A stretch of 64,000 bases of DNA from Schnuerera sp. xch1 (GTDB lineage: Bacteria > Bacillota > Clostridia > Tissierellales > Tepidimicrobiaceae): contig NZ_JAIOUP010000010.1 in assembly GCF_019931165.1 (NCBI RefSeq), positions 1 through 64,000 of the forward strand, written 5' to 3'. The position numbers were made by a program, and so were the translations under genes. The notes under the pieces were generated by a model that was not told where the DNA came from, searched no databases, and saw only the letters and a program-made list of their open reading frames with translations. Positions 58,006 to 64,000 of this stretch are shown here, piece by piece (position 1 is the first letter of the stretch; every line of letters begins with the position of its first letter).

Positions 58006-58043
58006 TAACAAACACTTAATCTACAGGAACAGGAGGTGCACTT

Positions 58044-58583
58044 ATGTCAAGGATAGGATTTAAACCAATAGAGATTCCAAGTGGAGTTGAAGTAAAAATA
58101 GATGATAAGAACTTTATAGAAATTAAAGGACCAAACGGACTACTTTCACAACAATTAAATTCAGGCATGGAGATCAAGATAGAGGATAATAAAGTAGTTG
58201 TTAATCGTCCAAATGATACAAAGAGATTTAAATCTTTGCATGGATTAACAAGAACTCTTATTTCTAATATGGTTGAAGGTGTAACTAATGGATATTCAAA
58301 ATCATTAGAAATCCAAGGAACTGGATATAGAGCTCAAAAACAAGGTAAGAAATTAGTATTAAACTTAGGTTATTCTCATCCTATTGAGTTGGAAGAACCA
58401 GAAGGAATTAAAATAGAAGTGCCTTCAGCTAATCAAATTGTAGTTAAAGGTATAGATAAACAGTTAGTAGGTAATTATGCAGCTAAAATTAGAGATTTAA
58501 GAAAGCCAGAACCTTATAAAGGAAAAGGAATTAGATATTCTAATGAAATTGTAAAACGTAAGGTTGGTAAGGCTGGTAAGTAG
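58044..58583 (+). CDS. rplF: 50S ribosomal protein L6
   Basis: Protein near the sarcin-ricin loop, 179 residues, starting [16 protein letters not shown], with [15 protein letters not shown] near 70-84 and the C-terminal signature [14 protein letters not shown] near 157-170. ACAGGAGGTG precedes ATG 58044. Confidence 0.97.
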   Translation: MSRIGFKPIEIPSGVEVKIDDKNFIEIKGPNGLLSQQLNSGMEIKIEDNKVVVNRPNDTKRFKSLHGLTRTLISNMVEGVTNGYSKSLEIQGTGYRAQKQGKKLVLNLGYSHPIELEEPEGIKIEVPSANQIVVKGIDKQLVGNYAAKIRDLRKPEPYKGKGIRYSNEIVKRKVGKAGK

Positions 58584-58599
58584 AAGGGAGTGAAGGAGA

Positions 58600-58968
58600 T
58601 TGCTAAAAAGATTTAAGAGAAATGAAGTGAGAAAAAACAGGCATAAAAGAGTTAGACAGAAAGTTTATGGAACTCCTGAAAGACCAAGATTAAATGTATA
58701 TAGAAGCAATAGTCATATATATGCTCAAATTATAAACGATATAAACGGTCATACTCTAGTTTCAGCTTCAACTTTGGATAAGGCATTAGTAGAAAAGCTA
58801 TCTTCAACAGGGAATAAAGAAGCAGCTAGACTTGTAGGTGAATTAGTTGGCAAAAGAGCTATTGATAAAGGCATAAATGAAGTGGTGTTTGATAGAGCTG
58901 GATATCTTTATCATGGAAAGATAAAAGAACTTGCTGAAGGAGCTCGTGAAGCTGGACTGAAATTTTAA
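58600..58968 (+). CDS. rplR: 50S ribosomal protein L18
   Basis: Binds 5S rRNA with L5. The 122 residues have a basic N-terminal tail, [18 protein letters not shown] near 29-46, and the end [19 protein letters not shown] 58600 follows GGAGTGAAGGAG, within 16 bases of the rplF stop. Confidence 0.97.
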   Translation: MLKRFKRNEVRKNRHKRVRQKVYGTPERPRLNVYRSNSHIYAQIINDINGHTLVSASTLDKALVEKLSSTGNKEAARLVGELVGKRAIDKGINEVVFDRAGYLYHGKIKELAEGAREAGLKF

Positions 58969-58985
58969 GAAAAGGAGGGAAATGA

Positions 58986-59492
58986 ATGGAGCGTTCATAT
59001 ATAAATCCTAATGAATTAGATTTGAAAGAAAGAGTTGTTAATATAAATCGTGTAACTAAAGTTGTAAAAGGTGGTAGAAACTTTAGATTTAGTGCTCTTG
59101 TAGTAGTAGGAGATGAAAATGGTCATGTAGGCGTAGGTATGTCCAAGGCTCTTGAAGTACCTGAGGCTATTAGAAAAGCTATTCAAGATGCTAAAAAACA
59201 TATTATTGAAGTACCTATGATAGAAACTACTATACCTCATGAAATAGTTGGAGAATTTGGAGCAGGAAGAGTTTTATTAAAGCCATCTAAAGAAGGTACC
59301 GGAGTTATTGCTGGTGGACCAGTACGTGCTGTCTGTGAGTTAGCTGGTATCAGAGACATAAGAACTAAATCTCTAGGTTCAAATAATCCTAGAAATGTTG
59401 TTAATGCAACCTTTGAAGCTCTAGTTAACTTAAAGAAGGCTGAGGATGTTGCTAAGTTAAGAGGAAAAACTGTAGATGAAATATTAGGTTAG
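58986..59492 (+). CDS. rpsE: 30S ribosomal protein S5
   Basis: Decoding-fidelity protein at the mRNA entry site, 168 residues, with [19 protein letters not shown] near 15-33 and the glycine-rich [20 protein letters not shown] near 91-110. AAAGGAGGG precedes ATG 58986; an out-of-frame ATG lies four bases earlier. Confidence 0.97.
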   Translation: MERSYINPNELDLKERVVNINRVTKVVKGGRNFRFSALVVVGDENGHVGVGMSKALEVPEAIRKAIQDAKKHIIEVPMIETTIPHEIVGEFGAGRVLLKPSKEGTGVIAGGPVRAVCELAGIRDIRTKSLGSNNPRNVVNATFEALVNLKKAEDVAKLRGKTVDEILG

Positions 59493-59504
59493 GAGGGGAG
59501 TATA

Positions 59505-59681
59505 GTGGCTAAGATAAACATTAAATTGGTTAGATCCATAATTGGGAAACCAGAAAATCATAGAAAAACTATAAAGGCTTTAGGTTTAAGAAAAGTTGGC
59601 CAGGTAGTAGAAAAAGAAGATACTCCTCAAATTAGAGGTATGATAGATCAAGTAGACTACATGGTTGAAGTAATAGAATAA
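59505..59681 (+). CDS. rpmD: 50S ribosomal protein L30
   Basis: A 58-residue protein, standard for the family, with [20 protein letters not shown] near 3-22 and [20 protein letters not shown] near 26-45. GTG 59505 follows TAGGAGGGG, 12 bases after rpsE, and is followed by rplO. Confidence 0.95.
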   Translation: MAKINIKLVRSIIGKPENHRKTIKALGLRKVGQVVEKEDTPQIRGMIDQVDYMVEVIE

Positions 59682-59701
59682 TTCTTAGAGGAGGTGTACC
59701 A

Positions 59702-60151
59702 ATGAAACTGAACGAATTAAGGCCAAAAGAAGGAAGTAAGACAAAAAAACGTAAAAGAGTTGGTAGAGGTAATGGTTCAGGTGTTGGAAAAACTTCTGGA
59801 AGAGGTCAGGACGGACAAAAATCGAGATCTGGTGGAGGAGTAAGACCAGGTTTTGAAGGAGGCCAAATGCCTTTATTCAGGAGAATGCCTAAACGTGGAT
59901 TTACTAATATCTTTGCTAAGAAATATATTATCCTAAATATTGATGATTTAAATAGATTTGATGACGATACTGTAATCACTCCAGAATTGTTAATCAAAGA
60001 AGGAATAATCAATAGTAGAAAAGATGTAGATGGTATTAAGATTTTGGGTAATGGAAATTTAAATAAAAAACTTACTGTTAAAGCCCATAAATTTAGTAAG
60101 ACAGCTACTGAAAAGATAGAGGCTGCAGGGGGAAAGGTAGAGGTGATATAG
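59702..60151 (+). CDS. rplO: 50S ribosomal protein L15
   Basis: Late-assembly protein, 149 residues, with the glycine/lysine-rich N-terminus [20 protein letters not shown] near 15-34 and [17 protein letters not shown] near 52-68. GAGGAGGTG precedes ATG 59702. The stop codon abuts the secY start. Confidence 0.97.
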   Translation: MKLNELRPKEGSKTKKRKRVGRGNGSGVGKTSGRGQDGQKSRSGGGVRPGFEGGQMPLFRRMPKRGFTNIFAKKYIILNIDDLNRFDDDTVITPELLIKEGIINSRKDVDGIKILGNGNLNKKLTVKAHKFSKTATEKIEAAGGKVEVI

Positions 60152-61426
60152 ATGATTGAAACCTTGAGAAATGCCTGGAAGATACCAGATATTAGAAAGA
60201 AAATCATCTTCACGTTATTAATGTTATTGGTAATCAGATTAGGTTCCAATATTCCAGTACCATATATAGATAAAGAAGTTGTTAGTCAGATATTTGAAGT
60301 AGGTCAAGGTAGTGCATTACAGTTTCTTGATATGATGGCCGGCGGTACCATTAGTAATTTTAGTATATTTGCTTTGAATATATATCCATATATTACTGCA
60401 TCCATAATAATGCAACTCCTTACAATTGCTATTCCAAGATTAGAAGAAATAGCAAAAGAAGGAGAAGAAGGTAAGAAAAAAATAAATAAATATACAAGAT
60501 ATGGATCAGTAATATTAGCAGCAGTTCAAGCAATTGGTATAACCATGGGATTTTTCAATAACGCTTTGATTGCACAAGGAACTTTACAAACTGCCATAGT
60601 AATTATATCATTAGTAGCTGGTACAAGTTTCTTAGTATGGCTTGGAGATTTAATTACTGAAAGAGGTGTTGGGAATGGCACTTCACTAATAATATTTATT
60701 GGTATTGTATCAGGGCTTCCATCAACAATTGCAAGATTTATTCAATTAATAAGTGTTGGAGCCATAAGTATAATTAAATTAATTATATTTGCAATAGTAG
60801 CTGTAATAATAATTGCAATAGTTGTTGCACTACAAGAAGGTCAGAGAAAAATACCTGTTCAATATGCTAAAAGAGTTGTTGGTAGGAAGATGTATGGTGG
60901 ACAGAGTTCACATATACCTTTAAAAGTTTTAATGGCAGGAGTTATTCCTGTAATATTTTCTACTTCGTTATTATCGTTTCCACAAATGATATCACTTTTC
61001 TTTACCGGTGGAACGGCAGAGTGGATAACTAAGTACTTGACCGTACAAGGCAATGTAGGAGTATGGATTTACTCTATAATTAATACTGTTTTAATTATAT
61101 TTTTCACATATTTCTATACAGCTATACAATTTAACACAGTGGAATATTCAAAGAATTTACAACAATATGGTGGGTTTATTCCAGGAATTAGGCCTGGGAG
61201 ACCAACATCAGATTATCTAAACAAAGTAATATCAAGAATTACCTTTGTAGGTGGTATTTCTTTAGCGTTAATAGCATCATTGCCAATCATATTATCTCGT
61301 GTATTTAACTTAAATATTGATTTTGGTGGAACAGCTATAATAATTGTAGTAGGAGTTGCCCTTGAAACTATAAAACAAATTGAATCACAGATGTTAATGA
61401 GAAATTACAAGGGATTCTTGAAATAG
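60152..61426 (+). CDS. secY: Preprotein translocase subunit SecY
   Basis: Channel of the Sec translocon, 424 residues with ten expected membrane helices. Conserved parts are RLGSNIPVPYID near 28-39 at helix 1, GGTISNFSIFALNIYPYITA near 65-84, and the cytosolic loop NLQQYGGFIPGIRPGRPT near 332-349. The start lies one base after rplO with GAGGTGATAT inside the rplO end. SecE is at 34956. Confidence 0.98.
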   Translation: MIETLRNAWKIPDIRKKIIFTLLMLLVIRLGSNIPVPYIDKEVVSQIFEVGQGSALQFLDMMAGGTISNFSIFALNIYPYITASIIMQLLTIAIPRLEEIAKEGEEGKKKINKYTRYGSVILAAVQAIGITMGFFNNALIAQGTLQTAIVIISLVAGTSFLVWLGDLITERGVGNGTSLIIFIGIVSGLPSTIARFIQLISVGAISIIKLIIFAIVAVIIIAIVVALQEGQRKIPVQYAKRVVGRKMYGGQSSHIPLKVLMAGVIPVIFSTSLLSFPQMISLFFTGGTAEWITKYLTVQGNVGVWIYSIINTVLIIFFTYFYTAIQFNTVEYSKNLQQYGGFIPGIRPGRPTSDYLNKVISRITFVGGISLALIASLPIILSRVFNLNIDFGGTAIIIVVGVALETIKQIESQMLMRNYKGFLK

Positions 61427-61445
61427 ACTGTAGGAGATGATTTTG

Positions 61446-62096
61446 TTGAGATTAGTATTACTTGGACCTCCTGGTGCAGGCAAAGGAACTCAAGCATCAG
61501 CTATAGTTAAAAAATATAATATACCGCATATATCAACAGGAGATATATTTAGGTACAATATAAAGATGAATACAGAATTAGGGAAAAAAGCAAAAACATA
61601 TATGGATAAAGGTCTACTAGTTCCTGATGAGCTAGTAGTATCCATAGTTAAGGATAGATTAATAAAAGATGATTGTAAAGATGGATTTCTATTAGATGGA
61701 TTCCCACGAACAGTGGATCAAGCAGAAGCACTAGATGAGGAATTGGATAAAATGTCTTTAAAATTAGATAAAGTAGTGAATATAGAAGTAGAAAAAGATA
61801 TTTTAATAGAAAGAGCAATAGGCAGGAGAATTTGCAAAAATTGTGGTGCTACTTATCATATTAAATTTAATCCTTCAAAGAAAGAAGGTATATGTGATAC
61901 CTGTGGTGAAGAATTATATCAACGAGATGATGATAAAGTAGACACTGTAGAAAAAAGAATTGAGGTTTACCATAAACAAACTAAACCTTTAATTGATTAT
62001 TATGCTGAAAAAGGGTTATTATTAAATGTAGATGGTACTAAATCGATAGAAGAGCTTTTTAATGTGATAGTGAAATCTTTAGAAGGTGAATCTTAG
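61446..62096 (+). CDS. adk: Adenylate kinase (zinc-lid type)
   Basis: Interconverts ATP + AMP and 2 ADP. The 216 residues have the P-loop GPPGAGKGT at 7-15, [13 protein letters not shown] near 84-96, and a LID domain with four cysteines C130/C133/C150/C153 for structural zinc. TTG 61446 is chosen: AGGAG at 61432-61436 is nine bases away, whereas ATG 61437 abuts it. The usual map gene does not follow. Confidence 0.96.
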   Translation: MRLVLLGPPGAGKGTQASAIVKKYNIPHISTGDIFRYNIKMNTELGKKAKTYMDKGLLVPDELVVSIVKDRLIKDDCKDGFLLDGFPRTVDQAEALDEELDKMSLKLDKVVNIEVEKDILIERAIGRRICKNCGATYHIKFNPSKKEGICDTCGEELYQRDDDKVDTVEKRIEVYHKQTKPLIDYYAEKGLLLNVDGTKSIEELFNVIVKSLEGES

Positions 62097-62161
62097 AGAT
62101 ATAGGATAAATTTTCAATTTATTAATATAGTAGCTTATAACTATATGAAGAGGTGAACTCT

Positions 62162-62452
62162 ATGGATTCAACTAATGACATAGCCATTGGACAGGTGGTT
62201 AGGTCAAAAGCTGGTAGAGATAAAGGGAATATTTTCTTGGTATTAAGCGTTGTTGATGATAAAAATGTATTAATTGTAGATGGAAATATAAGAAAATTGG
62301 ATAATCCTAAGAAAAAAAAGGTTAAACATTTAATAGTTTATAATACAGTATTATCGGAATTAGAATATAGATTAAATAATAATATAAAGTTTAATAATGC
62401 TTATATTAGAAAATTAGTAGAACCTTTCAATAAGAGTCTTAAAATTGTTTAA
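62162..62452 (+). CDS. KOW-domain RNA-binding protein
   Basis: A 96-residue protein with an L14e/KOW-like N-terminal fold ([20 protein letters not shown] near 8-27) and a lysine-rich strand [13 protein letters not shown] near 50-62. Relatives in Clostridia lie between adk or map and infA and are annotated as KOW-domain or ribosomal L14E-like proteins; their role is not known. AGAGGTG precedes ATG 62162. It stands exactly where map would be expected. Confidence 0.85.
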   Translation: MDSTNDIAIGQVVRSKAGRDKGNIFLVLSVVDDKNVLIVDGNIRKLDNPKKKKVKHLIVYNTVLSELEYRLNNNIKFNNAYIRKLVEPFNKSLKIV

Positions 62453-62472
62453 ATAGGAGGTTCGATAGTTAC

Positions 62473-62691
62473 ATGTCTAAGAAAGATGTTATTGAAGTAG
62501 AAGGTACGGTAGTAGATGCTTTGCCAAATGCTATCTTTAAAGTAGAATTAGAGAATGGTCATGAAATATTAGCTCATATTTCTGGAAAGTTAAGAATGCA
62601 TTATATAAGAATACTTCCTGGAGATAAAGTAACAGTTGAATTGTCACCCTATGATTTGACTAGGGGTAGAATAACCTGGCGAAAAAAGTAG
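62473..62691 (+). CDS. infA: Translation initiation factor IF-1
   Basis: S1-fold factor that occupies the A site during initiation. The 72 residues match the family in length and sequence ([20 protein letters not shown] and [17 protein letters not shown]). TAGGAGG precedes ATG 62473, 20 bases after the KOW gene. Confidence 0.97.
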   Translation: MSKKDVIEVEGTVVDALPNAIFKVELENGHEILAHISGKLRMHYIRILPGDKVTVELSPYDLTRGRITWRKK

Positions 62692-62706
62692 CGAGGAGGG
62701 ATTTAA

Positions 62707-62820
62707 GTGAAAGTAAGACCATCAGTTAAAAAAATGTGTGAAAAGTGCAAGATTATTAAGCGAAAAGGGAAAGTAATGGTAATCTGCGAAAATCCAAAAC
62801 ACAAACAAAAACAAGGTTAG
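62707..62820 (+). CDS. rpmJ: 50S ribosomal protein L36 (zinc type)
   Basis: The 37-residue zinc-ribbon protein with C11, C14, C27 and H32, starting [17 protein letters not shown] 62707 follows GAGGAGGG, 15 bases after infA. With L33 and S14, it is one of several zinc-form ribosomal proteins here. Confidence 0.96.
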   Translation: MKVRPSVKKMCEKCKIIKRKGKVMVICENPKHKQKQG

Positions 62821-62906
62821 ATAAAGTTTTAATAAGTTATTGAACGATTATATGATAATTTGCTCATAATTTTATTGATTGATATCATTAGGAGGTGTAA
62901 ATAGTA

Positions 62907-63269
62907 ATGGCTAGAATTGCAGGCGTTGACTTACCACGAGATAAAAGAGTAGAAATTGGACTAACTTATATTTACGGGATAGGAAGATCTAGAGCAAACG
63001 AAATATTAAAAAAAGCTAATGTAAACCCTAATACAAGGGTGAAGGATTTAACAGAAACAGAAGTTAATACTATAAGAAATGTTTTAGATAATTATAATGT
63101 AGAAGGAGATCTAAGAAGAGAGGTAGCATTAAATATAAAGAGATTAAAAGAAATTAACTGTTATAGAGGTATTAGACATAGAAGAGGACTTCCAGTTAGA
63201 GGACAAAAAACTAAAACAAATGCAAGAACGAGAAAAGGTCCAAAGAAGATTGCCGGCAAAAAAAGATAA
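62907..63269 (+). CDS. rpsM: 30S ribosomal protein S13
   Basis: Head protein contacting the P-site tRNA and 50S bridges. The 120 residues begin [20 protein letters not shown] and contain [20 protein letters not shown] near 90-109. TAGGAGGTG precedes ATG 62907. The 86-base gap before it holds no clear feature. Confidence 0.97.
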   Translation: MARIAGVDLPRDKRVEIGLTYIYGIGRSRANEILKKANVNPNTRVKDLTETEVNTIRNVLDNYNVEGDLRREVALNIKRLKEINCYRGIRHRRGLPVRGQKTKTNARTRKGPKKIAGKKR

Positions 63270-63294
63270 AAGGTATATGAAGGAGGGAAGATAA

Positions 63295-63693
63295 GTGGCA
63301 ACAAGAAAAGGTAAGAGTACTCGTGTTAGAAAGAGAGAACGTAAGAATATAGAGAGAGGTCAAGCGCATATATCATCAACTTTTAATAATACCATGGTAA
63401 CATTGACTGATATGCAAGGTAATGTTATATCATGGGCTAGTGCTGGGCAACTAGGATTTAGGGGATCAAGAAAATCAACTCCTTTCGCAGCACAGCAAGC
63501 AGCAGAAGAGGCTGCAAATAAAGCTATGGAACATGGATTGAAAAGTGTTGAAGTATACGTAAAAGGGCCTGGTTCAGGAAGAGAGGCAGCTATAAGATCT
63601 CTTCAAGCAACAGGTTTAGAAGTGAATTTAATTAAGGATGTTACCCCAATTCCACATAATGGTTGTAGACCACCAAAACGTAGAAGAGTTTAA
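63295..63693 (+). CDS. rpsK: 30S ribosomal protein S11
   Basis: Platform protein near the Shine-Dalgarno helix. The 132 residues include [15 protein letters not shown] near 25-39, [15 protein letters not shown] near 57-71, and the end [21 protein letters not shown] 63295 follows GGAGGG. Confidence 0.97.
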   Translation: MATRKGKSTRVRKRERKNIERGQAHISSTFNNTMVTLTDMQGNVISWASAGQLGFRGSRKSTPFAAQQAAEEAANKAMEHGLKSVEVYVKGPGSGREAAIRSLQATGLEVNLIKDVTPIPHNGCRPPKRRRV

Positions 63694-63712
63694 TATAGGA
63701 GGTGTGATAGAT

Positions 63713-64000
63713 ATGGCTAGATATACTGGACCGGTATGTAGATTATGCCGTAGAGAAGGACAAAAATTGTATTTAAAGGGAGATAAATGTTATATAGACA
63801 AATGCCCAGTTTCAAAGAGAAATTATGCTCCAGGACAACATGGGCAGTCTAGAAAGAAAGATACAGAATATGGATTACAGCTAAGAGAAAAACAAAAGGT
63901 TCGTAGATTTTATGGAATACAAGAGTCACAAATGAGAAGCTACTTTACAATGGCAGATAGAATGCAAGGTATCACAGGTGAGAATCTGTTAAAGATATTG
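63713..64000 (+). CDS. rpsD: 30S ribosomal protein S4 (partial)
   Basis: First 96 codons of S4, cut by the window edge. The N-terminus carries a zinc-type cysteine set C9/C12/C26/C31, then [13 protein letters not shown] and [24 protein letters not shown] precedes ATG 63713. rpoA and rplQ would be expected just beyond. Confidence 0.95.
   Translation, partial: MARYTGPVCRLCRREGQKLYLKGDKCYIDKCPVSKRNYAPGQHGQSRKKDTEYGLQLREKQKVRRFYGIQESQMRSYFTMADRMQGITGENLLKIL

Noticed and set aside
1-64000. Search for CRISPR arrays, insertion sequences, phage genes, toxin-antitoxin or defence systems
   Set aside because: No regularly spaced repeats, transposase, integrase or defence-type proteins were seen; nearly all space is housekeeping genes.

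Overview
The window is a strongly AT-rich, densely packed stretch of chromosome from a low-GC Gram-positive anaerobe of the Clostridia. The evidence is the A/T-ending codon use, strong AGGAGG ribosome binding sites, three T-box leaders, PyrR attenuation, the ctsR-mcsA-mcsB-clpC operon, DisA and RadA, and a sigma-H gene that suggests a sporulating lineage. The gene order recalls Tissierellales-type genomes, but no 16S rRNA is present, so the placement is an inference. Apart from one gene, everything is on the + strand. No insertion sequence, prophage, CRISPR array or defence locus was seen.

Layout. Positions 1-368 are the end of an rRNA operon (23S 3' end, spacer, 5S). Next come a Fur-family regulator with a suspicious 5' end (656-1048) and a uracil permease behind a PyrR-type leader (1110-2717). 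A flavoprotein, a homoserine-dehydrogenase-like SAF protein and a lipoate ligase follow (2867-6472). From 6478 to 33133 lies a housekeeping block: T-box-controlled ileS, an EF-G paralogue, a probable c-di-GMP-I riboswitch ahead of the ctsR operon, radA, disA, carD, yacL, ispD-ispF, T-box-controlled proS, gltX, T-box-controlled cysS, thyX, rlmB, yacP and sigH. From 33142 to the end is the large translation/transcription supercluster: tRNA-Thr and tuf; rpmG-secE-nusG-rplKAJL-rpoBC; an L7Ae-like gene with rpsL-rpsG-fusA and a second tuf; then the S10, spc and alpha-type clusters through secY-adk-infA-rpmJ-rpsM-rpsK, ending inside rpsD.

How the genes work together. Most of the window makes the ribosome, RNA polymerase, charged tRNAs and elongation factors. 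Much of the visible control is RNA-based: T-boxes sensing uncharged tRNA-Ile, -Pro and -Cys, PyrR sites sensing pyrimidines, an L10-type leader, two L1-like motifs, structured S10 and S12-S7 leaders, and the riboswitch before the protein quality-control operon. RadA and DisA link DNA repair to c-di-AMP; McsB, ClpC and CtsR form the arginine-phosphorylation/proteolysis stress system.

The most unusual signal is a roughly 110-base structured element present twice: once between 23S and 5S rRNA, and once directly behind the second PyrR site of the uracil permease leader. The two copies have diverged, but one 8-bp stem has changed at three positions with pairing kept on both sides, around an almost invariant 17-base loop. 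I do not recognise it as a named family. Other points worth a second look are the in-frame stop at the start of the Fur-like gene, two identical tuf genes, the riboswitch-ctsR pairing, and a KOW-domain gene sitting where map usually lies.
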